Origin: Granulicella sp. L46
GTDB lineage: Bacteria > Acidobacteriota > Terriglobia > Terriglobales > Acidobacteriaceae
NCBI RefSeq assembly: GCF_009765785.1
Contig: NZ_LMUT01000012.1
Coordinates: 1,131,594-1,175,234, forward strand
Direction: 5' to 3'
Length of the DNA stretch: 43,641 nucleotides
Positions 16,821-24,458 of this stretch are shown here, piece after piece (position 1 is the first letter of the stretch; every line of letters starts with the position of its first letter). Made by a program: the position numbers and the translations under genes. The notes under the pieces were generated by a model, which worked only from the letters and a program-made list of their open reading frames with translations, did not search any database and had not been told where the DNA came from.

Positions 16821-17342
16821 CTACGGCGCATACTGCGTAAACACACCATCACGCGAAGCCTTCGCATGGCAAGGCGCGCAAGTCTTCATCTGCGCGTCCG
16901 TAAATGCTTTGCCCTCCGGCGTGAAACTCCCAAACCCCCACCCACCCGTAGCCGCATACTTCTTCGAATCCTTCACCATGAACTGATAATTCGAAGGCGG
17001 CCCCGGCGTGTACGACTGCACATCGCCAAACACCGTGTTGTTCTCCGCATTCGGCAAGTGGGTATAGTGCAACGCCGCAATGATCGTCCCGTCAGGATAC
17101 GGAAGCGTCTTTTCGCGGTAAGCCTTCATCGCCACCTCGTTGCCCAGCATAGCGCCAAGACTATTCAGCTTCCCTGCCTCATGCGCCACGGAAATCAGCT
17201 GCCAGTCGCGAAATCCAGACGGCATTTTGGTCAGGTAAATTGGGGGCGCCGCCTTATCCGCCTGTCCGGACGCGGGCACCATCCAGGCGATACTGCCAGC
17301 CAGCATTGCAAGTGCCATCAGAAAAAAATGGATCCGTCTCAT
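16821..17342 (-). CDS. Cytochrome P460-family c-type haem protein
   Basis: A 173-residue protein with a signal peptide (FFLMALAMLAGSIAWMVPASGQ), so it is exported. GFRDWQLISVAHEAGKLNSLGAMLGNEVA, then TLPYPDGTIIAALHY, match the cytochrome P460 fold. The haem-binding CAPCH motif lies near the C-terminus (155-159). P460 proteins act on hydroxylamine or nitric oxide, or are electron carriers of unknown role; which applies here is unknown. The conserved cross-linking lysine cannot be assigned with certainty. No other cytochrome genes lie nearby. The 5' region (17343-17841) is long. Confidence 0.85.
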   Translation of the reverse strand: MRRIHFFLMALAMLAGSIAWMVPASGQADKAAPPIYLTKMPSGFRDWQLISVAHEAGKLNSLGAMLGNEVAMKAYREKTLPYPDGTIIAALHYTHLPNAENNTVFGDVQSYTPGPPSNYQFMVKDSKKYAATGGWGFGSFTPEGKAFTDAQMKTCAPCHAKASRDGVFTQYAP

Positions 17343-17476
17343 AGTTCCTCATTGAGTAAGTGCGTCCACAAGTTCTCCTGCCTGGCATCGAAGCGGGAAA
17401 CGAGTGAATTGAGCCTCGTGAAACCAGATAGCCTGCGAAGCGGGATCTGCCACTCCCCTTCGGAAGCACGATCGGC

Positions 17477-17489
17477 CGGGGTTCCCCCG
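17477..17489 (-). other. Short GC-rich hairpin upstream of the cytochrome P460 gene
   Basis: On the minus strand CGGGG-GAA-CCCCG forms a tight hairpin about 135 nt before the P460 start codon. A second possible stem (CAGAT/ATCTG) lies closer to the gene. Together they may form a structured leader. I compared it by eye with the c-di-AMP and c-di-GMP riboswitch consensus and found no convincing match. The rest of 17343-17700 shows nothing else I recognise. Confidence 0.3.
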
Positions 17490-17718
17490 CCCATCCTGCC
17501 TCCTCATACGAGAGGCCAGAATTGTAGCAATCAAGCTTGAAGAGTCGCAACGTCTCGGAGAGAACGCCCGCACTTCGCATGGCTGGCTCGCCCGCATCGT
17601 TTCGTCCGCCCCGCCAATTCCTGTCAAGCCCTCCAACCCCACCGAATCCGCCAAAACCCCTGTCAACACTGGCGATTTAAATTCTCAAAAGTTGGCATAC
17701 TTGCCCCTTCCACTCAAC

Positions 17719-17724
17719 TAAAAT
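17719..17724 (+). promoter_or_regulatory. -10-like TAAAAT before the structured leader
   Basis: TAAAAT matches the -10 consensus at five of six bases and sits 3 nt before the first stem of the folded leader. An RNA started 6-7 nt downstream would begin with that stem. The best -35-like sequence (TTGGCA at 17692) is 21 nt away, which is longer than usual. Confidence 0.4.
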
Positions 17725-17727
17725 AGA

Positions 17728-17826
17728 AGTAGGGACAAATTCAGCGTCGACAGGGCTATCACCCTAATTTGCAGGAGAGCCTTGACCTCGAAAGCCTGCA
17801 CTCGACTCGCGGGATAAGTCCCTGCT
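17728..17826 (+). ncRNA. Candidate structured 5' leader RNA before the response-regulator gene
   Basis: A nine-base stem AGTAGGGAC (17728-17736) / GTCCCTGCT (17818-17826, one wobble) closes about 80 nt. Inside, GTCGA (17746-17750) pairs with TCGAC (17802-17806). That second stem encloses two hairpins: AGGG/CCCT (17752-17765) and TGCAGG/CCTGCA (17770-17800). The stop of the outer stem lies 15 nt before the start codon and 4 nt before AGAGG, the likely ribosome binding site. This nested multibranch shape is what a riboswitch or autoregulatory leader looks like. I cannot match it to a named class. Folding was done by eye. Confidence 0.45.
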
Positions 17827-17841
17827 CCGAAGAGGCATACT

Positions 17842-18249
17842 GTGCAGATGGTCAGACCCTGTTTTCTCGTGATCGACCGTGAACACGCTGGCGCGATTTC
17901 GACCCGAAAGTTAGTCATCGAGACCGCGAAATTCAACGTGCTCACGTCCTACTCTTCAGCCGAGGCCATTGCCACGCTCCAGAAGTTCCCGCAAGTCGAC
18001 GGCGCTGTCGTCGATGCCGGAATGGACGACATGTCCTGCAGCGATCTCGTCCGCGGTTTACGCGAGGTTCGGCCCAACTTGCCGATCATTTCGATCTGCC
18101 CACCGGGCGCGTCCAACTGCGAAGGCGTGACCCAGCAGCTCGAGTCCTTCGATCCCAGGCGTCTCCTCGCCATCCTGGAGAAGCTCGTGCCAGAGGCATC
18201 CGACGCGATCGAAAAGCACGAAGAGGACCTCGCCCGCAGAGACGAGTAA
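17842..18249 (+). CDS. Orphan single-domain response regulator (CheY-like, degenerate)
   Basis: A 135-residue receiver-domain protein without an output domain. CFLVIDREHA is the first strand with only one of the usual two acidic residues. GAVVDAGMDDMS carries the likely phospho-acceptor aspartate, and LPIISICPP is the fourth strand. The canonical lysine after the fifth strand is not recognisable, so phosphorylation may be altered. The tail is charged (EKHEEDLARRDE). GTG at 17842 has AGAGG six bases upstream; an in-frame ATG at 17848 is the alternative. No histidine kinase is nearby. The folded leader upstream suggests control at the RNA level. Confidence 0.65.
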   Translation: MQMVRPCFLVIDREHAGAISTRKLVIETAKFNVLTSYSSAEAIATLQKFPQVDGAVVDAGMDDMSCSDLVRGLREVRPNLPIISICPPGASNCEGVTQQLESFDPRRLLAILEKLVPEASDAIEKHEEDLARRDE

Positions 18250-18366
18250 GTCGCTCCTAACTCAGAGTCCAACCGTCCAACTTACCCAAAACACCGTTTT
18301 TCGGGACGTACCAAAAGAGTGGATCGCTGACGAGAAGCCGACTTATGAAGTCTGATCGCGGAGCAA

Positions 18367-19104
18367 TCAGGCTTTGAATTGCTTCCATTCTCCTTCGGAG
18401 ACAACTTCAACAGAGTCGCCGATCACCTTGATGGCGGTCTGATCATCGATGGCGTACACCGGCACCGGTAACTTTGCCGCCCACTTCGATGCGCCAGCGA
18501 ACGAAGCGTCAGGGCGATCTTTGTGGTTCGCGTGTGGAATCAATGCAAAGTCAGTAAATCCCGCTCCTCTGGCCGTGATGAAATTCATCGTGACTTCGCC
18601 ATCGCCGGTGGGGAATGTCATGTCTTCCCGCGTGAGTGGACTTCCAGTCCCCTGATACGGCTTGTGATAGGTTTCGCCGAAGATGGGAGCTACCACCATG
18701 CTACCGGCGCTTACCCCGACATACACCACAGGTCGTTGCATGGACGACAAGAGATCTGGCAATCCGGACTTGTTCATCCAGTAGCTCAGGAATAGCGGAT
18801 CGCCGCCCCAGACGAGCAGTGCATCCGTTTCCTCTACCGATGGAACCCACACGTTTCGATCGATGCTGGGCAGCGCGGTGAGCTCGAGCAACCCTAACGA
18901 CTTCCAGCCCAATTCGCACAAAGGAGTTGGGGCCTTTCCGCAAATCGCCCTATAGGCCATGGCAGCGCCTACGGAGAAAGGATAGATGCCGGTAGGAACG
19001 AAGAGGGCGTTGGCTTCGGCAATCGGCTTGCCCAGAAGATCGACCAGAGCGCGCTGAATGCTCGAGTTGCTGATGCCGGAAGAAGTGAGGAGAAGCTTCA
19101 TCAT
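18367..19104 (-). CDS. Peptidase E-like serine peptidase (family S51)
   Basis: A 245-residue cytoplasmic protein related to peptidase E (alpha-aspartyl dipeptidase) and cyanophycinase, with the class I glutamine-amidotransferase-like fold. Residues ALLVWGGDPLFLSYWM, then VGVSAGSMVVAP (nucleophile serine about residue 122), then FALIPHANHKDRPD with a candidate catalytic histidine, match the S51 pattern. I chose the ATG at 19104, with AAGGA 5 nt upstream; a longer in-frame start at 19173 would add 23 unrelated residues. The neighbouring OPT oligopeptide transporter suggests peptide use, but this is context only. The exact substrate is not certain. Confidence 0.8.
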   Translation of the reverse strand: MMKLLLTSSGISNSSIQRALVDLLGKPIAEANALFVPTGIYPFSVGAAMAYRAICGKAPTPLCELGWKSLGLLELTALPSIDRNVWVPSVEETDALLVWGGDPLFLSYWMNKSGLPDLLSSMQRPVVYVGVSAGSMVVAPIFGETYHKPYQGTGSPLTREDMTFPTGDGEVTMNFITARGAGFTDFALIPHANHKDRPDASFAGASKWAAKLPVPVYAIDDQTAIKVIGDSVEVVSEGEWKQFKA

Positions 19105-19298
19105 GCGTGTCCTTCGTATGAGCGTGTTCGATGAGCGAAGCGTCCGAGAGCTGTTGAAGGGATACTTTTGCATCTAAGCCGTCTGAATGCAATACTTTAC
19201 AAGAAGGGGTGGGGGTACTTTTGCCACCTAACTGCAATGGTATGAAATAGTTACAGGCAAGGTATGACCAGCAGGGGGGAGGGGGGGTACCCCATGCC

Positions 19299-19811
19299 TC
19301 ATTGGGCCGCCGGAGGAGCCATCGCCTTCACATACAGCTCCTGGAGCCCCTGCATCTTCGGCTGAAAATCGCCCATGTGCCCGTGCACAATCTGCATCAC
19401 GCCGGCCGACAACTCCGGCGTCTTGGTCAGCAGCGCCTGACCAGCCGGTGATTTGTAGAACGCCAGGATCCCGTCCAGCTCAGCTTCGGTGTACGTGTCC
19501 GCGTAAAGTTTCACGTACGCCGGCTCCAGCTCCGACCAACCAAAGTTTTCATCTACCACCTTCATCGAGTTGTCGACGAACTCCTGCTGCATCTTCTTCT
19601 TCTCAGGAGTCATCTGCTCGGTTCCCGGAGCGTTCTTGGCCGTTGCCTGCACCTGCTGCTCCATCGCGCTGCGCATCCGGTCCAGGCTGTGGTCCATATG
19701 CATGACCGCGAACAGCTCCTTCACCTTCGCCTGCTTCGACGCTTCATCCGCCCGCGCCCCCACCGGCGCCACAACCATCACCACAGCCAACATCAAAATC
19801 CGACGCTTCAT
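19299..19811 (-). CDS. DUF2059 periplasmic protein, copy 2
   Basis: A 170-residue protein with a signal peptide (MKRRILMLAVVMVVAPVGARA) and the DUF2059 domain: AKVKELFAVMHMDHSLDRMRSAM, then YTEAELDGILAFYKSPAGQALLTKTPELS. It closely resembles copy 1 (16147-16713). Its ATG directly abuts the TAG stop of the OPT transporter gene (TAG-ATG), and GAGGAAC inside the transporter's end serves as ribosome binding site, so the two are very likely translated together. Function is unknown; it may be a periplasmic partner of the transporter. Downstream (19105-19298) lies a gap with a long G/C run at 19274-19293. Confidence 0.87.
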   Translation of the reverse strand: MKRRILMLAVVMVVAPVGARADEASKQAKVKELFAVMHMDHSLDRMRSAMEQQVQATAKNAPGTEQMTPEKKKMQQEFVDNSMKVVDENFGWSELEPAYVKLYADTYTEAELDGILAFYKSPAGQALLTKTPELSAGVMQIVHGHMGDFQPKMQGLQELYVKAMAPPAAQ

Positions 19812-22076
19812 CTAAAGTTCCTCGCTCTCAACCTGTTCCAGAATCTTCTCTGAATCCAACGGCTTCCTCGCAAAGTAATACAAGCTGAACGCGAGCGCTG
19901 CGAAGCTGATCACACTGATCCAATCTTTATGCAGCGGATTGGTGGATGAGAAACTCGGAATCACCTTGTCGGTCGCAGCCTCGTACAGCTTCACGCAAAC
20001 GCCCAACAGCCCCATAATTCCGCCAGCAGCAATCAGCCCCGATGCATACAAACTGCCTGAAGAAATCTCGCTCTCTGCCTCCGTCTTCGGCCCATCACCG
20101 CTCTTCGCGAGCGCGCTGTCCACCATCCATCGCACCACGCCGCCGACGAAGATCGCGAGCGTCGTCCCGATCGAAAGGTAAGCTCCCACGGCAAACGTCA
20201 GCGACCGCACGCCCAGCAGCTCAATGCCAATGACCAGCGCGACGCCGAGCAGTACCAAACTCCACGGCAACTTACGACTCAGGATCCCGTTGATTACGGT
20301 AGCCATCAAACGTCCCTGCGGCGCAGCAGCCTTCTCGCTGCCGATCCCCTGAACCCATTGCACTTCGATCCTCCCAGTCGCCGGGTCATACAGATACTTG
20401 CCATCCTGCAACGTAGCCGACCCAATCGAGTTCAGCACCACATACTTCGTCGCATCCGACAGCTCCTCATGCGCAGCCGACCCCGAACTTCCGGCCACCG
20501 GCCGCTCCGTCACTGTCACATGATCACGCTTGAAGTTCCCCTGGTTCGACACGCCGTCCGGCAACGCGGCCAGCGAGATCGCCCGCGGCGTCGGCAGCTG
20601 CTGGAAGCTCTCCAGTCCCTTGTTCATCGCGTTCAGCGTAGCCCCAATCGAGAACACCGACACGATTACACCAACCATCACCGCGACCTGCTGCTTCCAC
20701 GGCGTAGCGCCAATCAGGAACCCCGTCTTCAGATCCTGGCTCGTGTCGCCAGCATTCGACGCCGCAATACACACCATTCCGCCAATCGTGATCGCCAGCG
20801 CCCCAAACGCCGGAGCAGTCCATCCCTTCACCAGGAAGATCGCCGACACCGCCATCAGCGTAGCAATCGTCATCCCGCTCACGGGGCTAGCGCTAGAGCC
20901 CACAATGCCCACGATGCGCGCCGACACCGTCACAAACAGGAATCCGAACACCACCACCAGCAAGCTCGCCGCAAGGTTCGCCAACCAACCCACCTGCGCT
21001 CCCGGAACCGGCTTGAACTGCAGGAACAGGAACATCAGCAGGATCAGTACCAGGCTGCCCGCAATCACCACGCTCATCGGAATGTCGTTCTCGGTCCGCA
21101 GCGGCTTGTCCGTTGCCGCACCCTTGCTCAATCCCATCTTGGCAAACCCGGAGGTAAGCGCACTCACAATCGTCGGCGCCGTCCGCAGCAGAGTAATCAA
21201 GCCACTGGCCGCAACCGCGCCAGCTCCCATCGGCCGCACATATGTCGACCAAAGCTCGCTAGGACTCATCTGCGCAATCGGCACAACACCCGGATACAAT
21301 GGCCCGGCCAGATGCTTCCCGAAGAACACGATCGCAGGCATCAACACCAGCCAACTGAACACACCGCCCGCCAGCATAATTGCCGAGACCCGCAACCCGA
21401 TGATGTACCCCACGCCCAGGTACTCCGGTGTAACATCCGCCCGAATCGCAGCGCCTTTCAGAATCTGCTGTCCGTTCGGATCGAAGTTCGGCGACCAGTT
21501 CGGAGTAGCCGGAAACAAGCTCAACAGATTCTCATTCTGGAAGAGCGTATATAGGCCGCCGAGCCCGAGACCCAAAAACACGCGACTCGCAAACGAACCA
21601 CCGCGTTCTCCAGCTTGCAATACATCGGCGCAGGCGGTTCCCTCAGGGTACGTGAGCGTTCCGTGCTCTTCTACGATCAACTGTCGCCGCAGCGGAATCA
21701 TGAACAGCACGCCAAGCCAACCGCCGAACAACGCGAGCGCAAAGATTCGCGAGCTCTCAAGATCGAATCCTAAAAATATCAGCGCAGGCAGCGTGAAGAT
21801 CACGCCAGAGGCAATGGACTGCCCCGCATTGCCAGTCGTCTGCACAATGTTGTTTTCCAGGATCGAAGCACGCCCGAATGCCCGAAGGATCGAGATCGAC
21901 AGAACAGAAATTGGAATGCTTGCTGCGACCGTCAGGCCGGCGCGCAGGCCAACATAGACCGTCACCGCGCCGAAGATCACTCCAAAGATCGAGCCCAAAA
22001 GCAGCGCACGTATCGACAGTTCCTTTCGATCCTCACTTGCTGGAACAAAAGGGCGAAAGGTCGTATGTTCAGCCAT
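19812..22076 (-). CDS. OPT-family oligopeptide transporter
   Basis: A 754-residue inner-membrane protein with many hydrophobic spans. It belongs to the bacterial branch of the OPT family, which takes up oligopeptides or metal chelates. Signature parts are ELSIRALLLGSIFGVIFGAVTVYVGLRAGLTVAASIPISVLSI near the start, NNIVQTTGNAGQSIASGVIFTLPAL, and TYPEGTACADVLQAGE. I chose the ATG at 22076 (MAEHTTFRPF), with AGGAGA 9-10 nt upstream; an in-frame start at 22097 would add seven residues. Its stop abuts the start of DUF2059 copy 2. The gap 22077-22203 to the next gene holds nothing I recognise. Confidence 0.9.
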   Translation of the reverse strand: MAEHTTFRPFVPASEDRKELSIRALLLGSIFGVIFGAVTVYVGLRAGLTVAASIPISVLSISILRAFGRASILENNIVQTTGNAGQSIASGVIFTLPALIFLGFDLESSRIFALALFGGWLGVLFMIPLRRQLIVEEHGTLTYPEGTACADVLQAGERGGSFASRVFLGLGLGGLYTLFQNENLLSLFPATPNWSPNFDPNGQQILKGAAIRADVTPEYLGVGYIIGLRVSAIMLAGGVFSWLVLMPAIVFFGKHLAGPLYPGVVPIAQMSPSELWSTYVRPMGAGAVAASGLITLLRTAPTIVSALTSGFAKMGLSKGAATDKPLRTENDIPMSVVIAGSLVLILLMFLFLQFKPVPGAQVGWLANLAASLLVVVFGFLFVTVSARIVGIVGSSASPVSGMTIATLMAVSAIFLVKGWTAPAFGALAITIGGMVCIAASNAGDTSQDLKTGFLIGATPWKQQVAVMVGVIVSVFSIGATLNAMNKGLESFQQLPTPRAISLAALPDGVSNQGNFKRDHVTVTERPVAGSSGSAAHEELSDATKYVVLNSIGSATLQDGKYLYDPATGRIEVQWVQGIGSEKAAAPQGRLMATVINGILSRKLPWSLVLLGVALVIGIELLGVRSLTFAVGAYLSIGTTLAIFVGGVVRWMVDSALAKSGDGPKTEAESEISSGSLYASGLIAAGGIMGLLGVCVKLYEAATDKVIPSFSSTNPLHKDWISVISFAALAFSLYYFARKPLDSEKILEQVESEEL

Positions 22077-22203
22077 CAGGCAAGGTCTCCTCAGCAACGC
22101 AAAAGGCTATTAGCTTCGCATCGGAGTTTACTCCATAGCTCTTCACCCGCGAAATCGAGGGATCTAGCATGAAGGCCGTAGAGGGCGAGACGAGAATGGG
22201 AGT

Positions 22204-23121
22204 TTAGCCAGCGATCCGCATCGTGCGACCATGCCTGGTAACGATAGCTAACCGCTCGCTGCCAAGGATCTTCCTTGCCTGACTGCGCGCATGGCTCGCC
22301 CATGGCCCAGTCGGATCCAACCTTGTATAGCTTGTCCAATGCCGCAGAGCTTTCCGAGGTTCCTGAATACGCTCGTACGCCAGCGCAAGATTATAGTGAG
22401 CATCCGCATACTGAGGCACCAGCGCAAGAGCTCGCTGATACGCTTCGATTGCCTCATCCATCCGCTGCTGCTCGTCCAGCACATTCCCCAAATCAAAAAA
22501 TGCCAGGGCATATTCGGGGTCAGCGTCAACCGCTTGCCGATATCGTTGCTCTGCCTGCACGAAGTCTTTCTCGTTGTAAAAAATTGTCCCGAGATTGATA
22601 GCCGCAGCCGCATGTCCGGGCTGGATCTCAAGGATCGTTTGATACACGGTCTTGGCTTCCTCCAGGCGCCCGGGAATATCCTCGAGCCGCACCGCCCGCA
22701 GAAACATCTCGTGTAGGTCGGAGTAGTTCGGGGTCAATTCCTGGCCGTTCTTTCGAACGACAGCCATCCCATTCGAGGGCATTAATTCGAAGTCAAATGC
22801 CATCTGTCTCGTCATGGGATCCACCAGCGCGCCCCATTGCCGAAATGCGAGCCTTGAGCCTTGCAGCACCGCCACCGATTCCAGCAGCGGATTGGTCATG
22901 CCGGACACCCTCTGCATCGCATCAACAGACTGACGAATGCTTTTAACAGAGATCCTCGTTGCCGTCAGATCGCGCAGCTTGCGCAACTGCACTAATTCGT
23001 CGAATGAATAATTTTCGGAAGAAGCGATTAATCCAGCCTTTTCCCACGCAGTGAGCTGGCGGATAGGTAACCTGAGAATGCGCAGAACATCTTCACGGCA
23101 ATATCGGCTCACGGCGCTCAT
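22204..23121 (-). CDS. MerR-type helix-turn-helix protein with C-terminal TPR repeats
   Basis: A 305-residue protein. Residues of about 8-70 look like a MerR-family DNA-binding domain (YCREDVLRILRLPIRQLTAWEKAGLI, then YSFDELVQLRKLRDLTATRISVKSIRQSV). A middle region of about 70 residues is not recognised. Residues 145-280 hold about four TPR motifs, such as AAINLGTIFYNEKDFVQAEQ, AFFDLGNVLDEQQRMDEAIE and AHYNLALAYERIQEPRKALR. So the usual ligand- or metal-sensing part of MerR is replaced by a protein-interaction scaffold. It probably senses a partner protein; the target is unknown. No Cys pair for metal sensing is seen. The gap to crcB (23122-23298) shows no clear element. Confidence 0.78.
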   Translation of the reverse strand: MSAVSRYCREDVLRILRLPIRQLTAWEKAGLIASSENYSFDELVQLRKLRDLTATRISVKSIRQSVDAMQRVSGMTNPLLESVAVLQGSRLAFRQWGALVDPMTRQMAFDFELMPSNGMAVVRKNGQELTPNYSDLHEMFLRAVRLEDIPGRLEEAKTVYQTILEIQPGHAAAAINLGTIFYNEKDFVQAEQRYRQAVDADPEYALAFFDLGNVLDEQQRMDEAIEAYQRALALVPQYADAHYNLALAYERIQEPRKALRHWTSYTRLDPTGPWASHARSQARKILGSERLAIVTRHGRTMRIAG

Positions 23122-23298
23122 CTCTTAGTACTAGACTTCCACAGCAGCCGCGTCATGCGGCATGCCCTAGGTGCGAGTATGCTTCGCAGCCCTTCATCTA
23201 TCAAGGGCTTTGCGTGTGGATTTCATGAATTCAGTGGATAACCCGAACCAAATGTGGTTCCGTGGCACCAGCGAAGTAAATCCCAACGCCCCTGTCAC

Positions 23299-23676
23299 TT
23301 AGCTCACAGACCGCGCAGTCGCCGAACCGAGTCCAACCGCAAGCAACCCGATAATAAGGCTCGCGCCAATGTAAAGTAGTCCGATCCAGTAGGCGCCATT
23401 CGTGAAATCTGACCATGCTTCCCATTCAAAACTGGAAAACGTCGAATACGCACCCAGAAATCCGATCGCAAACGCGTACCTCCATGCGGGATTCATATGC
23501 GTATGACGTGTGAGGTACTCGAGGATAAAGCCGATCATGAAGCATGCGCTGATATTGATGGAGAATGTGCCGATCGGAAATCTCGACCTGAAATGCTCGG
23601 CGGCAAAGACACCAACAAGATATCGGGCCAAAGCTCCCAGTGCTCCGCCCACTGCAATCAATAGATATCGTCTCAA
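23299..23676 (-). CDS. crcB: Fluoride-specific ion channel CrcB/FluC
   Basis: A 125-residue, four-span membrane protein that exports fluoride as a dual-topology dimer. GGALGALARYLVG, then GTFSINISACFMIGFI (family GTxxxN), then GFLGAYSTFSSFEWE (family GFxGxxTTFSTF) are the conserved segments. I chose the TTG at 23676: AAAGGAG lies 7 nt upstream, and the product then starts RRYLLIAVGGALG like other CrcB proteins. An earlier in-frame GTG at 23718 would add 14 unrelated residues. Fluoride channels often sit behind a fluoride riboswitch; I could not identify one here. Confidence 0.88.
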   Translation of the reverse strand: MRRYLLIAVGGALGALARYLVGVFAAEHFRSRFPIGTFSINISACFMIGFILEYLTRHTHMNPAWRYAFAIGFLGAYSTFSSFEWEAWSDFTNGAYWIGLLYIGASLIIGLLAVGLGSATARSVS

Positions 23677-23790
23677 GCTGGCGCTCCTTTGCGTGTCTCT
23701 AAAACAGTAACTGAACACAGTTGGTTACAACCGACATCTCATCGAGGGGTCGAGTCATCAGTTTCAGGGTGCTAGTTTGAATATTCATGC

Positions 23791-23809
23791 GGATCTGCGC
23801 CCCAGATCC
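23791..23809 (-). other. Perfect hairpin in the crcB upstream region
   Basis: GGATCTG / CAGATCC form a perfect 7-bp stem around a 5-nt loop, about 115 nt before the crcB start. The 23677-24031 gap otherwise contains no gene. A CTGATGAC string closer to the gene (minus strand, near 23758) faintly recalls the 3' part of fluoride riboswitches, but the rest of that motif is missing. Confidence 0.3.
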
Positions 23810-24031
23810 GGGGTTCGCAGTGTGCCATCTCAACCGGCGCGAGAGCTTCATGACCGAACAACTCCTCCGCAGGTAGTCCTGCGAGGAGTCATCATCCATA
23901 ATCTGAAAATTCCTCAGGCTATGGCGGTTCGGGTGAACTCCATCACCCTTGAACTTCTTGACTGAAAAGAAATCTGCGAAAAATCCTGACCAACGTCCCG
24001 CCAAATACTCCGGGATGACATTAGTAAGGAT

Positions 24032-24075
24032 TGGTGGAGCTGAGCGGGATCGAACCGCTGACCTCCTCGTTGCGA
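24032..24075 (-). tRNA. 3' fragment of a tRNA-Ala gene (candidate integration scar)
   Basis: On the minus strand the sequence reads GCAACGAGGAGGTCAGCGG, then TTCGATCCCGCTCAGCTCCACCA. This is the anticodon loop to 3' CCA of a bacterial tRNA-Ala(TGC): variable loop AGGTC, T-stem AGCGG/CCGCT and acceptor strand with CCA. The 5' half (acceptor, D-arm, anticodon 5' side) is absent; the sequence upstream is unrelated. It is therefore not a working tRNA. It is what remains when an integrase recombines at the 3' half of a tRNA gene. Confidence 0.75.
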
Positions 24076-24157
24076 AATCGCTTCGCAACGTACTTTCAAT
24101 AGTTTAGCAAAGGAATTGCGGGCACAAAAGGGCGGATAAGCATCCGTCGCAATCCTT

Positions 24158-24190
24158 ATTGTTCCCACATTGTTCCCTTATTGTTCCCAC
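24158..24190 (+). repeat. Three 11-bp tandem repeats ATTGTTCCC(AC/TT)
   Basis: ATTGTTCCCAC, ATTGTTCCCTT and ATTGTTCCCAC follow each other exactly 11 bp apart, about one helical turn. The last copy extends to ATTGTTCCCACG (24180-24191), which recurs at 43622-43633. The spacing suggests binding sites for a recombinase or other protein, or an integrase gene terminus. The rest of 24076-24458 shows no gene I can support. Confidence 0.7.
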
Positions 24191-24458
24191 GCTTGGGCTG
24201 CAAATCAACGCGGCGCGGACGGTACCTCAGCGTGGAACACGAGGGATCTTGCAGGAAACCAATCGCCATGGTCTGTAGTTGCCGATAACCCGACATTGCA
24301 GGAGGCCGGTCTGACCGCTTTACCAATGTCGCTGAGTGCATTGGCGATTTAGCGCTCATTGAACTGGCAGAGAAGGATCCCGGGTCGTAGTTCTCTACCC
24401 CCCCTTTGCGGGATTCTACGGAGCAGAAGGGCGTGGAGGCCGAGGTAAGACCAAACTT

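Noticed and set aside
17254..17669. Two overlapping minus-strand frames upstream of cytochrome P460
   Set aside because: They overlap the P460 start, lack ribosome sites, and have no recognisable features.
20358..21957. Two long plus-strand frames (398 and 475 codons) opposite the OPT transporter
   Set aside because: Translations are Arg/His/Gln- or Pro/Thr-rich without motifs; the transporter on the minus strand is well supported.
23690..23880. Fluoride riboswitch before crcB
   Set aside because: A CTGATGAC string and a hairpin are present, but the paired 5' GGnGATGG element and the pseudoknot partner are not recognisable.
24285..24345. A second tRNA-like stretch (minus strand, TGGTAAAGCGGTCAGACC)
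   Set aside because: It recalls a D-arm and anticodon 5' side, but no acceptor or T-arm can be paired, so it is not called.
24156..24359. 67-codon minus-strand frame ending in GTMWEQ as an integrase tail
   Set aside because: The end resembles tails seen at integrase borders, but no catalytic Arg, His or Tyr motif is present.
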